Source of the DNA: Flavicella sp965243265
Lineage (GTDB): Bacteria > Bacteroidota > Bacteroidia > Flavobacteriales > Flavobacteriaceae
DNA length: 64,000 bases
Direction: 5' to 3'
Assembly (NCBI GenBank): GCA_965243265.1
Contig: CBDEUL010000005.1
Location: 310,001 to 374,000 of the forward strand
Positions within the stretch are counted from its first letter, which is position 1, and the number at the start of each line of letters is the position of its first letter. The position numbers were made by a program, and so were the translations under genes. The notes under the pieces were generated by a model that was not told the origin of the DNA, made no database searches, and saw only the letters and a list, made by a program, of their open reading frames with translations. Shown piece after piece: positions 51,279 to 59,737 of this stretch.

Positions 51279-53147
51279 GTGAATTATTTATCTGTAGAAA
51301 ATATCTCCAAATCATATGGAGAACGTGTGTTGTTTGATAACTTGTCTTTTGGAATTAACAAAGACCAAAAAATAGCTTTTGTTGCTAAAAACGGAACAGG
51401 AAAAACATCTGTACTGAATATAATAGCGGGTAGAGATACTTCAGATACAGGGCAGGTAGTTGTAAGGAAAGACATTCAGGTTGCTTATTTGGCACAAGAT
51501 GATGTGTTGGACCCGGAAAGTACTATTGAAGAAATTGTTTTTAAATCAGACAATCCAACTTTAAAAGTTATTCAGCAATACGAAAAAGCTTTAGAGAATC
51601 CTGAAGATACTGATGCCTATCAGCGTGCTTTTGAATTGATGGATCAGTACAATGCGTGGGATTTTGAATCGCAATACAAACAAATTTTATCAAAATTAAA
51701 GTTCGATGATGTTCATTTGAAGGTTGGAAAACTTTCTGGAGGTCAGAAAAAACGTTTAGGGTTGGCAACAGTGTTGATCAATAAACCTGATTTGTTAATT
51801 TTAGATGAACCTACCAATCATTTAGATTTAGAGATGATTGAGTGGTTAGAGGCTTTCTTTAAAAAAGAAAAAATCACTTTGTTTATGGTTACACACGATC
51901 GTTATTTTTTAGAGCGTGTATGTAATGAAATTATAGAATTGGATGGAGGTGAATTGTATCGATACAAAGGGAACTACTCTTATTACCTTCAAAAGAAAGA
52001 AGAGCGTATTGCTTTGGAACAGGTAACGCAAGAAAAAGCAAAAAACTTATTTAAAAAAGAACTGGACTGGATGCGTCGTCAACCAAAGGCACGTACTACA
52101 AAGTCTAAATCTCGTATAGATGATTTTTATGTAATTAAAGAAAAGGCACATAATAGAAGAATTGAGCATAAGGTTCAGTTAGAGATTAATATGGAGCGTT
52201 TGGGAAGTAAAATTCTTGAAATGCATAAAGTCCACAAGTCGTTTGGTGATTTGAAAATACTAGACGGATTTGATTATGTTTTTAAGCGTGGAGAGCGTAT
52301 TGGTATTATAGGTAAAAACGGAACAGGAAAATCAAGCTTTTTAAATGTAATTACTGAAAAATCATCGGTAGATCAAGGAAAGGTTGTTTTAGGTGAAACG
52401 GTAAAATATGGATACTATACCCAAAAAGGAATTCAAGCCAAGCCAGGACAAAAAGTAATTGAGGTTATCAAAGAATTTGGTGATTATATTCCTTTAGCAA
52501 AAGGGCATAAAATTTCGGCAGGGCAGCTTTTAGAGCGTTTTTTATTCAGTAGAAAACGTCAATATGATTTTGTAGAGAAGTTAAGTGGAGGAGAGCAAAA
52601 ACGATTGTATTTATGTGCTGTTTTAATTCAGAATCCAAACTTTTTAATTTTGGATGAGCCTACAAATGACTTGGACATTGTAACTTTAAATGTGTTGGAA
52701 AATTTCTTGTTAGATTTTCCTGGAAACCTACTTGTGGTTTCGCATGATCGTTATTTTATGGATAAAATTGTAGATTCTCTTTTTGTATTTAGAGGACAGG
52801 GAGTTGTTGAAAATTTCCCTGGAAACTATTCTGATTTTAGAGCTTATGATGATTCTAAACCAAAAGAGCCTACTGTTAAGGCAGTAGCAAAACCAGTTGA
52901 AAAAGTAGCAGAGAAGCCCAAAGCAAAAGTTCAGTTGAGCTACAACGAAAAGCGAGAATATGGAACTTTAGAAGGTGATATAGCAAAATTAGAGAAGAAA
53001 AAGGAAGTTATTGAAGCACAATTTGCCAATGGAGAGGTTGCTGATGCGGATATAAATGAAGTATCTGTAAAACTTCAAAAAATTATAGAAGAAATAGAGG
53101 TAAAGGAAGAGCGTTGGTTTGAGTTGTCTTCAAAACTGGAAGGGTAG
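51279..53147 (+). CDS. ABC-F family ATPase (Uup-like)
   Basis: A 622-aa soluble protein with two ABC domains and no membrane segment, so a ribosome- or DNA-associated ABC-F protein. Domain 1: Walker A GTGKTS in AFVAKNGTGKTS, signature KLSGGQKKRLG, Walker B LLILDEPTNHLDL. The inter-domain linker is rich in Arg/Lys (RRQPKARTTKSKSRIDDF). Domain 2: GKNGTGKSS, KLSGGEQKRLY, LILDEPTNDLDI. A C-terminal Lys/Glu coiled coil (~560-622) is like the Uup DNA-binding tail. The start is GTG at 51279 (MNYLSVENISKSYG). Uup affects transposon excision and stalled ribosomes; the exact role here is unknown. Confidence 0.93.
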   Translation: MNYLSVENISKSYGERVLFDNLSFGINKDQKIAFVAKNGTGKTSVLNIIAGRDTSDTGQVVVRKDIQVAYLAQDDVLDPESTIEEIVFKSDNPTLKVIQQYEKALENPEDTDAYQRAFELMDQYNAWDFESQYKQILSKLKFDDVHLKVGKLSGGQKKRLGLATVLINKPDLLILDEPTNHLDLEMIEWLEAFFKKEKITLFMVTHDRYFLERVCNEIIELDGGELYRYKGNYSYYLQKKEERIALEQVTQEKAKNLFKKELDWMRRQPKARTTKSKSRIDDFYVIKEKAHNRRIEHKVQLEINMERLGSKILEMHKVHKSFGDLKILDGFDYVFKRGERIGIIGKNGTGKSSFLNVITEKSSVDQGKVVLGETVKYGYYTQKGIQAKPGQKVIEVIKEFGDYIPLAKGHKISAGQLLERFLFSRKRQYDFVEKLSGGEQKRLYLCAVLIQNPNFLILDEPTNDLDIVTLNVLENFLLDFPGNLLVVSHDRYFMDKIVDSLFVFRGQGVVENFPGNYSDFRAYDDSKPKEPTVKAVAKPVEKVAEKPKAKVQLSYNEKREYGTLEGDIAKLEKKKEVIEAQFANGEVADADINEVSVKLQKIIEEIEVKEERWFELSSKLEG

Positions 53148-53196
53148 GATTGTATATGGGCTTTAGTAGTTTTTTTCTTTCTTGGAAGGAATACTG

Positions 53197-53661
53197 CTAT
53201 TTGATGACACTTATTTTATAGGATTTATGACAAGCAACACAGTTGTTCAAAAGTGTGTTGAGTTGTAATTGAGTATTCTCTTTGTTAAAATTTGTTTTTG
53301 TGTCTTCAGAAATTTTATCGAATAAGCCGTGTGTTGAAAAACCCAAAGCTTTAAATCCTGAAGGGAATGTTTTTAAAAGCCCTTTAGGTGATTGTTCAAT
53401 TACAGATCCTCCAGATTTATTTCCCGCTGCAATAATTTTTTCAGGGTTGTTTTCTAAAAGACCTTCGTTGATTTGTTGAACACTTTCTAAAAAATCACGC
53501 ATTTCAGTGAGTACAAAATCTTTGTTTGCTTCAGACATTGTTATGGCAGTTCTATAATCGTTAGATACTTCTGCTGTTTCTCCTTTGATAAGGAATACGT
53601 AAATCAAACCTATGTTTAATAGTAATGATACAGTAGCGATTATTAGCGTAGTTTTTTTCAT
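53197..53661 (-). CDS. Small monohaem c-type cytochrome
   Basis: A 154-aa exported protein. One N-terminal hydrophobic helix (~5-25) acts as signal or anchor. The rest is helical, and a single haem site CVACH lies near the C-terminus (~142-146). A four-helix bundle ending in CxxCH matches the class II (cytochrome c-prime-like) layout. It may shuttle electrons or bind small gases in the periplasm. It is a single-gene unit with an exact -7 box (TAGCTTTG) 25 nt upstream. Maturation could use the CcsBA-type pair of the nrf operon. Confidence 0.8.
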   Translation of the reverse strand: MKKTTLIIATVSLLLNIGLIYVFLIKGETAEVSNDYRTAITMSEANKDFVLTEMRDFLESVQQINEGLLENNPEKIIAAGNKSGGSVIEQSPKGLLKTFPSGFKALGFSTHGLFDKISEDTKTNFNKENTQLQLNTLLNNCVACHKSYKISVIK

Positions 53662-53686
53662 CTTTTGGTTGGTTTTAAAAGTTGAT

Positions 53687-53694
53687 CAAAGCTA
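53687..53694 (-). promoter_or_regulatory. Promoter -7 box TAGCTTTG of the monohaem cytochrome gene
   Basis: Exact TAnnTTTG match on the minus strand (plus-strand CAAAGCTA), 25 nt before the ATG. Confidence 0.5.
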
Positions 53695-53739
53695 CATCTT
53701 CTAGTTGTTCTTATAAGTAACCTTTGTTACGTTTGGTGA

Positions 53740-53786
53740 AAAAGAAACCCCAGAATATTCAATGAATATTCTGGGGTTTCTTTTTT
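53740..53786 (-). terminator. thiL terminator
   Basis: A perfect 21-bp stem (AAAAGAAACCCCAGAATATTC and its complement) with a 3-nt loop, bordered by A and T runs. It lies 37 bp past the thiL stop in the direction of minus-strand transcription. Confidence 0.92.
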
Positions 53787-53822
53787 ATATTATTTTAAAA
53801 TAGAAGGTTGTTAAAAAAGGAA

Positions 53823-54875
53823 CTATTCCTTTTTTAACATAGCGTCCCAGCCTTGTGCTGTTAATTCCATTTTTTGATTGGCTCTGGTAACTAAGTTTAT
53901 TCCTTCACTTTCAGTAGTCATATGACCAATAATAGAAAAGTTAGGATTTCCTTTAATCTTTTCAAAGTCGGTTTGTGGAATGGTAAATAACAATTCATAA
54001 TCTTCACCACCATTTAAAGCAACAACTGTACTATCCATATTAAATTCTTCACAAGTAGAAATTACCTGAGGGTCTAAGGGCAACTTGTCTTCGTATAAAT
54101 TACAACCTACTTTAGAGTTTTTGCATAAATGAATGGTTTCAGAAGAAAGTCCGTCCGAAATATCAATCATACTGGTTGGTTTTATGTCTAAATCATTTAA
54201 AAGCTTAGGAATGTCTTTTCTGGCTTCAGGTTTTAATTGACGCTCTATTAGGTATGTATACTGTTCTAGGTCTGGTTGTTCGTTTGGGTTTACGTCAAAA
54301 ACCTGACGCTCTCTTTCTAAAGCTTGTAAACCAAGATATGCAGCACCTAAATCACCTGAAACAACTAATAAATCATTTTCTTTGGCACCATCTCTATAAA
54401 CAATGTTTTCTTCTTTAGCAGTACCCAATGCTGTAACACTAATTAAAAGTCCTGTTTTAGAAGAAGTAGTATCTCCACCAATTAAATCAACATTATAATT
54501 AGCACAAGCCAATTGAATACCAGCATATAATTCTTCCAAAGCTTCTAACGGAAAACGGTTAGAAACGGCTATAGAAACTGTAATTTGAGTGGCCTCTCCA
54601 TTCATAGCGTATACGTCAGAAAGATTTACCATAACAGCCTTATAACCCAAATGTTTTAAAGGCATATAAGTTAGGTTAAAATGGATTCCTTCAACCAATA
54701 AATCTGTTGTTACAAGAGTTTTATTGTCTTGATGATCTATAACAGCAGCATCGTCTCCTACACCTTTAAGAGTAGATGTATGCGAAATTTTAAAATGCTT
54801 TGTTAAGTGGTTTATCAATCCAAATTCTCCTAATTCAGATAAATCTGTTTTCTGCGGTGTTTTATCTTCTAACAT
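53823..54875 (-). CDS. thiL: Thiamine-monophosphate kinase
   Basis: Phosphorylates thiamine monophosphate to thiamine diphosphate with ATP, the last step of cofactor synthesis. It is 350 aa, of the PurM-like fold. Motifs: LGEFGLINHLTKHF near the start, GVGDDAAVID (~40-49, metal-binding Asp pair), LVTTDLLVEGIHF (~55-67), MNLSD-type VMVNLSDVYAMNG (~81-94), LIGGDTTSSKTG (~135-146) and the C-terminal ISDGLSSE (~218-225) and LNGGEDYELLFT (~268). No other thi genes are adjacent. The 329-bp gap upstream is shared with sufA. Confidence 0.97.
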   Translation of the reverse strand: MLEDKTPQKTDLSELGEFGLINHLTKHFKISHTSTLKGVGDDAAVIDHQDNKTLVTTDLLVEGIHFNLTYMPLKHLGYKAVMVNLSDVYAMNGEATQITVSIAVSNRFPLEALEELYAGIQLACANYNVDLIGGDTTSSKTGLLISVTALGTAKEENIVYRDGAKENDLLVVSGDLGAAYLGLQALERERQVFDVNPNEQPDLEQYTYLIERQLKPEARKDIPKLLNDLDIKPTSMIDISDGLSSETIHLCKNSKVGCNLYEDKLPLDPQVISTCEEFNMDSTVVALNGGEDYELLFTIPQTDFEKIKGNPNFSIIGHMTTESEGINLVTRANQKMELTAQGWDAMLKKE

Positions 54876-54994
54876 ATGTTCCAGTTGTTTTGCTTTTGCA
54901 AAAATCTTCCTTTTTTTTCAATAAATAAAAGAATTGAACTTTAAAAAGAATAATTTTTCATTTCAAAAAAGGTGAAGTTTCAATTTGGATCAAA

Positions 54995-55009
54995 ATTCTG
55001 AATCAGAAT
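54995..55009. promoter_or_regulatory. Perfect palindrome ATTCTGA-A-TCAGAAT in the thiL/sufA gap
   Basis: A 7+7 bp inverted repeat around a single A, about 120 bp upstream of the thiL start and 195 bp upstream of sufA. It looks like a dimeric repressor or activator site. The rest of this 329-bp divergent gap is AT-rich and otherwise shows only the sufA -7 box. Confidence 0.35.
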
Positions 55010-55167
55010 AATTTAAATGGTTTTTAAGGATGTTTGCACACGAATGTTTTTCTGAAAATAACCTTAGTAGAAGGGGTTGTAGAGTTTTTTTTTGTTAGAT
55101 AAAGAAACTCTATTCTTCCATAAATAAATCCTACAAGCATTTAACTTACTTTAAGAATAACATATTG

Positions 55168-55175
55168 TATCTTTG
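55168..55175 (+). promoter_or_regulatory. Promoter -7 box TATCTTTG of the suf operon
   Basis: Exact TAnnTTTG match, 29 nt before the sufA ATG at 55205. Confidence 0.55.
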
Positions 55176-55204
55176 TAGTCACTTAATAAGTAAGATGTTT
55201 TATT

Positions 55205-55534
55205 ATGATAAAAGTTTCTGACATAGCTAAGAAAAAGGTTGTTGAACTAATGGAAGAAGATGGGTTTGATGCAGCTAAAGACTTTGTGCGTGTAGGTGTA
55301 AAGAGCGGAGGTTGTTCGGGTTTATCGTATGATTTAGATTTTGATAGCAAGCAGAAAGAAGACGATAAGGTTTTCGAAGATAATGGAGTTAAGATTATTG
55401 TAGATAAAAAAAGCTTTTTGTATTTGATTGGAACTACCTTAGAGTATTCAGGTGGTTTAAATGGTACAGGTTTTGTTTTTAACAACCCCAATGCAAGTAG
55501 AACTTGTGGATGTGGAGAATCATTTTCTTTGTAA
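55205..55534 (+). CDS. A-type iron-sulfur carrier protein (SufA/IscA family)
   Basis: A 109-aa HesB/IscA-fold carrier for Fe-S clusters. The three conserved cysteines are present: one in KSGGCSGLSYDL (~37-48) and two in the C-terminal CGCGESF. The length is normal for the family. It is the first gene of the run sufA-four-helix-bundle-sufB-sufC-sufD, so SufA is the likely assignment over IscA/ErpA. It delivers clusters made by the SufBCD scaffold to target proteins. Confidence 0.93.
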   Translation: MIKVSDIAKKKVVELMEEDGFDAAKDFVRVGVKSGGCSGLSYDLDFDSKQKEDDKVFEDNGVKIIVDKKSFLYLIGTTLEYSGGLNGTGFVFNNPNASRTCGCGESFSL

Positions 55535-55573
55535 TTAAATGATTTAAGTATTGAAAATTTAAAGATTGCTTTA

Positions 55574-55945
55574 ATGACAAAATCTTTTGAAGAATTCGAT
55601 GTTTATAAGAAAGGCGTTGTTTTAGCAAAAAATGTTTTTAAAACTTTAGAGAAATCTTCTTTTGATAAAGAATTTGGTTTTAAAGATCAATTAAAAAGAG
55701 CTGTGGTTTCTATAACAAATAATATTGCAGAGGGTTCAGAGTACAATAGCAATAATCAATTTGTGAAGTATCTGAAAATAGCAAAAGGAAGCTGTGCAGA
55801 AGTAAGAAATATGTTAATTTTGTCAGCAGAATTGAATTTTTGTGAGCAAGTAGATATAGAAGAAAGTTATAAGTTAAGTATTGAGATTTCTCAAAACTTG
55901 TCAAATTTTATAAAATATTTAAAAGAAAATAATCTAAAGCGATAA
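55574..55945 (+). CDS. Four-helix-bundle protein (23S rRNA intervening-sequence type)
   Basis: A 123-aa protein of the four-helix-bundle family first seen in 23S rRNA intervening sequences and often annotated as S23 protein. Landmarks: FEEFDVYKKGVVLAKNVFKTLEK (~5-27), FGFKDQLKRAVVSITNNIAEGSEYNSNNQFVKYLKIAKGSCAEVRNMLILSAEL (~35-88). The N-I-A-E-G block is diagnostic. The molecular function is unknown. It sits inside the suf operon, 39 nt after sufA and 46 nt before sufB, on the same strand. The gap before sufB contains a tandem 15-bp unit (TTTAATTATTGAATA, from 55952). Insertion into the operon is likely but not proven. Confidence 0.9.
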   Translation: MTKSFEEFDVYKKGVVLAKNVFKTLEKSSFDKEFGFKDQLKRAVVSITNNIAEGSEYNSNNQFVKYLKIAKGSCAEVRNMLILSAELNFCEQVDIEESYKLSIEISQNLSNFIKYLKENNLKR

Positions 55946-55991
55946 AAATCTTTTAATTATTGAATATTTAATTATTGAATTAAATAAAATC

Positions 55992-57440
55992 ATGTCAAAA
56001 TATACAGAAGACGATTTAAAAAAAGAATTAGAGACTCAAGAATATGAGTACGGTTTTTATACAGATATTGAATCGGATACTTTTCCGAAAGGATTGAATG
56101 AAGATATTGTTAGAGCAATTTCTAAAAAGAAAAACGAACCTGAGTGGATGACTGAGTGGCGTTTAGATGCTTTTAGAATTTGGGAACAAATGGAAGAACC
56201 AGAATGGGCAAATGTTCATTATGAGAAGCCAGATTTTCAAGCAATCAGTTATTATTCAGCACCTAAAAAGGCAGACCCTAATAAATCTTTGGATGATGTA
56301 GATCCAGAGTTGTTAGAGATGTATAAGAAATTAGGTATTTCTGTAGATGAGCAAAAAAGATTGCAAGGGGTTGCAGTAGATATTGTTGTAGATTCTGTTT
56401 CTGTAGCAACTACTTTTAAAAAGACATTAGCAGAAAAAGGAATTATTTTTATGCCAATTTCTGAAGCAATTCAAGAACATCCAGAATTGGTTAAAAAATA
56501 TATGGGAACTGTAGTTCCTAAAACAGATAATTTTTATGCAGCATTGAACTCAGCGGTATTTACCGATGGGTCTTTTTGTTATATACCAAAAGGAGTACAA
56601 TGCCCTATGGAGTTGTCTACTTACTTTAGGATTAACGAAGGGGGTACAGGTCAGTTTGAACGTACGTTGTTAATTGCAGATGAAAGTAGTTATGTAAGTT
56701 ATTTAGAAGGATGTACAGCACCAGCACGTGATGAAAATCAATTGCATGCAGCTGTAGTAGAACTAATAGCTTTGGACGATGCAGAAATTAAATATTCTAC
56801 AGTTCAAAACTGGTTTCCTGGAGATAAAAAAGGACAAGGAGGGGTTTATAATTTTGTAACGAAAAGAGGAATTTGCGAAACGAATGCTAAAATTTCTTGG
56901 ACACAAGTTGAAACAGGTTCGGCAGTAACTTGGAAATACCCATCATGTATTTTAAAAGGAAATAATTCAGTAGGAGAATTTTACTCAATTGCTGTAACAA
57001 ATAATTTTCAGCAAGCAGATACAGGTACGAAAATGATTCATTTAGGAAAGAATACTAAAAGTACGATTATCTCTAAGGGAATTTCAGCAGGAAAATCACA
57101 AAATAGTTATAGAGGGTTGGTGCAAATAAATGCAAGAGCAGAAAATGCACGTAACTTCTCACAATGTGACTCATTGCTAATGGGAGATCAATGTGGAGCA
57201 CATACGTTTCCGTATATAGAAGCAAAAAATACAACAGCACAGATAGAGCACGAAGCTACAACAAGTAAAATTGGAGAAGACCAGCTGTTCTATTGTAACC
57301 AAAGAGGTATTGATACAGAAAAAGCCATTGCATTAATTGTAAATGGATTTAGTAAAGATGTATTGAATAAATTACCAATGGAATTTGCTGTAGAAGCACA
57401 AAAATTATTAGAAATCAGTTTAGAAGGATCGGTTGGGTAA
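55992..57440 (+). CDS. sufB: Fe-S cluster assembly scaffold SufB
   Basis: The 482-aa core subunit of the SufBC2D scaffold on which clusters are built. Family landmarks: EPEWMTEWRLDAFRIWEQMEEPEWA (~49-73), QGVAVDIVVDSVSVATTFKKTL (~125), DGSFCYIPKGVQCPMELSTYFRINEGGTGQFERTLLIADE (~190-230), SYLEGCTAPARDENQLHAAVVELIA (~233) and C-terminal SKIGEDQLFYCNQRGIDTEKA (~425). The Cys in SQCDSLLMGDQCGAHTFPYIEA is the kind used for cluster building. Full length, intact, upstream of sufC. Confidence 0.98.
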   Translation: MSKYTEDDLKKELETQEYEYGFYTDIESDTFPKGLNEDIVRAISKKKNEPEWMTEWRLDAFRIWEQMEEPEWANVHYEKPDFQAISYYSAPKKADPNKSLDDVDPELLEMYKKLGISVDEQKRLQGVAVDIVVDSVSVATTFKKTLAEKGIIFMPISEAIQEHPELVKKYMGTVVPKTDNFYAALNSAVFTDGSFCYIPKGVQCPMELSTYFRINEGGTGQFERTLLIADESSYVSYLEGCTAPARDENQLHAAVVELIALDDAEIKYSTVQNWFPGDKKGQGGVYNFVTKRGICETNAKISWTQVETGSAVTWKYPSCILKGNNSVGEFYSIAVTNNFQQADTGTKMIHLGKNTKSTIISKGISAGKSQNSYRGLVQINARAENARNFSQCDSLLMGDQCGAHTFPYIEAKNTTAQIEHEATTSKIGEDQLFYCNQRGIDTEKAIALIVNGFSKDVLNKLPMEFAVEAQKLLEISLEGSVG

Positions 57441-57524
57441 AACGTTGAGTCGTTATACTGTGTAAGGATTAATAAAAGTTTAATAATTGCACATTGCACA
57501 ATTATACAAATTAACAATAGAGAG

Positions 57525-58277
57525 ATGTTAAAAATAGAAAATTTACAAGCAAAAATAGAAGATAAAGAAATCTTAAAAGGATTGAATATCGAAGTAAAAG
57601 CAGGAGAAGTACATGCTATTATGGGGCCAAATGGGGCAGGTAAAAGTACAATGGCTTCTGTTATAGCAGGTAAAGAAGAATACGAAGTTACAGGAGGTTC
57701 TATTGAATTGAATGGAGAAGATATTAGTGAAATGGCTCCAGAAGAAAGAGCACATGCAGGAGTATTTTTATCTTTTCAGTATCCAGTAGAAATACCAGGA
57801 GTTACAGTAACAAACTTTATAAAATCATCAATCAACGAAACTAGAAAAGCAAAGGGATTAGAAGAAATGCCTGCGAAGGATATGTTGAAAATGATTCGTG
57901 AAAAATCAGAATTGTTAGAGATAGATCGTAAGTTTTTATCACGCTCTTTAAACGAAGGGTTTTCTGGAGGAGAGAAAAAACGTAATGAGATTTTCCAAAT
58001 GGCTATGTTAGAGCCAAAGCTTGCTATTTTAGATGAAACAGACTCAGGGTTAGATATTGATGCTTTACGTATTGTAGCAAATGGGGTAAATAAATTAAAA
58101 TCTAAAGACAATGCAGTAATTGTGATTACACATTACCAACGTTTGTTAGATTATATTGTTCCAGACTTTGTACATGTATTACACGACGGAAAAATTGTAA
58201 AATCAGGTCCTAAAGAATTGGCTTTAGAATTGGAAGAAAAAGGATACGACTGGATTAAAGAAGAGTTGAACGCATAA
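57525..58277 (+). CDS. sufC: Fe-S cluster assembly ATPase SufC
   Basis: The 250-aa soluble ABC-type ATPase of the SufBCD complex. Walker A GPNGAGKST (~34-42), Q-loop FLSFQYPVEIPGV (~83), signature-like SLNEGFSGGEKKRNE (~143-155, the characteristic SufC form), Walker B LAILDETDSGLDIDAL (~165-180) and the H-loop VIVITHYQRLLDYI. It lies between sufB and sufD in the canonical order. The 84-nt spacer from sufB contains AT-rich text (TTGCACATTGCACAATTATACAA) of no known role. Confidence 0.98.
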   Translation: MLKIENLQAKIEDKEILKGLNIEVKAGEVHAIMGPNGAGKSTMASVIAGKEEYEVTGGSIELNGEDISEMAPEERAHAGVFLSFQYPVEIPGVTVTNFIKSSINETRKAKGLEEMPAKDMLKMIREKSELLEIDRKFLSRSLNEGFSGGEKKRNEIFQMAMLEPKLAILDETDSGLDIDALRIVANGVNKLKSKDNAVIVITHYQRLLDYIVPDFVHVLHDGKIVKSGPKELALELEEKGYDWIKEELNA

Positions 58278-58351
58278 ATGTTAAGTTTTGGGTTCTGTCT
58301 TGGTTTTTAAAACTTTAGATTTTGGACTTTGGAGCTTTAGACTTAAATAAA

Positions 58352-59674
58352 ATGGAATTAAAAGAAAAATTAGTATCCTCATTTTTAGCTTTTGAAAATA
58401 AGGTAGACATTGACATCGAGTCGAATGTACACGATATTAGAACCAAAGCTTTTAAGGATTTTGAAGATAAAGGATTTCCAACAAAAAAAGATGAAGAGTG
58501 GAAATACACAAGTTTGAATTCGGTTTTAAAGCCTAATTACAATGTGTTTCCTAAGGCAGAGGTTTCTTTGGAATATAAGGACGTAAAAAAATATTTTGTC
58601 AATGAAACAGATTGTTACAATTTGGTTTTTATTGACGGTGTTTTTAGTTCTTTTTTATCAAATACAACCCATGATGGTTTGGATATTTGTGTAATGTCAT
58701 CAGCATTGTCAAAGCCTAAATATAAAATGGTTGTAGATGCTTACTTTAATAAGTTGGCTTCTAAAAATAACAGTCTGTCTGATTTAAATACTGCTTTTTC
58801 TAAAGAAGGAGCTTATATTAACATTCCTAAGAATAAGGTGGTTCCTAAGCCTATTCAAATATTGAATTTTTCTACAGGAAGTGAGCAAGAACTGTTAATT
58901 CAACCAAGAAACTTAGTTATTGTTGGCGAAAATGCACATGTTCAAATTATTGAGCGTCATCAAAGTTTGTCTTCTAATACCACTTTAACAAATGCTGTTA
59001 CAGAGATTTTTGTAAACAAAAGAGGTATTGTAGATTATTATAAAATGCAAAATGATGTAGAGAATGCTTCGTTGATAGACGGTACTTATATTTCTCAAAA
59101 GAGAGATAGTATTGCTTCTGTTCATACATTTTCTTTTGGAGGAAGTTTGACACGTAATAATTTAGAGTTTATACAAGAGGGGGAGCATTGTGTTTCTAAC
59201 TTAAACGGAATTTCTATTTTAAATGGAAAGCAGCATGTAGATAATCATACTTTGGTAAGGCATACAGCACCAAACTGTGAATCTCATGAGATGTATAAAG
59301 GAATTTATGACGATAAGTCTACAGGTGTATTTAATGGAAAGGTAATTGTAGAGCAAGCCGCTCAAAAGATCAATGCTTTTCAACAAAATAACAATGTAAT
59401 TGTTGGAGAGAAAGCATCTGTAAATGCAAAACCTCAATTAGAGATTTTTGCAGATGATGTAAAATGTTCTCATGGTTGTACAATTGGTCAATTAGATGAA
59501 AGTGCATTGTTTTATATGCAACAAAGAGGGATTCCTAAAAAAGAAGCAAAAGCGTTGTTGATGTATGCTTTTTCTAATGATGCCTTAAAAGACGTTAAGA
59601 TTCCTGAATTAAAATCAAAAATCAATGCTATCATCGCTAAGAAATTAGATGTTAAAATAGGGTTTGATTTGTAG
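58352..59674 (+). CDS. sufD: Fe-S cluster assembly protein SufD
   Basis: A 440-aa scaffold subunit paralogous to SufB. The ATG at 58352 gives MELKEKLVSSFLAFENK; an upstream in-frame TTG (58322) adds only ten residues of spacer-like sequence and is rejected. Landmarks: GFPTKKDEEWKYTSL (~45-59), the beta-helix core with LIQPRNLVIVGENAHVQIIERH, and the C-terminal block FADDVKCSHGCTIGQLDESALFYMQQRGIPKKEAKALLMYAF with the conserved H-G-C-T. It is the last suf gene here; a hairpin follows directly, so sufS and sufE are not part of this operon. Confidence 0.97.
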   Translation: MELKEKLVSSFLAFENKVDIDIESNVHDIRTKAFKDFEDKGFPTKKDEEWKYTSLNSVLKPNYNVFPKAEVSLEYKDVKKYFVNETDCYNLVFIDGVFSSFLSNTTHDGLDICVMSSALSKPKYKMVVDAYFNKLASKNNSLSDLNTAFSKEGAYINIPKNKVVPKPIQILNFSTGSEQELLIQPRNLVIVGENAHVQIIERHQSLSSNTTLTNAVTEIFVNKRGIVDYYKMQNDVENASLIDGTYISQKRDSIASVHTFSFGGSLTRNNLEFIQEGEHCVSNLNGISILNGKQHVDNHTLVRHTAPNCESHEMYKGIYDDKSTGVFNGKVIVEQAAQKINAFQQNNNVIVGEKASVNAKPQLEIFADDVKCSHGCTIGQLDESALFYMQQRGIPKKEAKALLMYAFSNDALKDVKIPELKSKINAIIAKKLDVKIGFDL

Positions 59675-59701
59675 TTCTATAATTTAGAATTGATATTAAA
59701 T

Positions 59702-59735
59702 AAAAAGACCTCCTAATATTTTAGGAGGTCTTTTT
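59702..59735. terminator. Terminator between sufD and the serine hydrolase gene
   Basis: AAAAAGACCTCCTAA and TTAGGAGGTCTTTTT form a 15-bp stem with a 4-nt loop and runs on both sides, suited to both convergent genes. Confidence 0.93.
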
Positions 59736-59737
59736 GT

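Noticed and set aside
58322..58351. TTG start extending SufD by ten residues
   Set aside because: The extension is spacer-like sequence and the family begins near the ATG at 58352.
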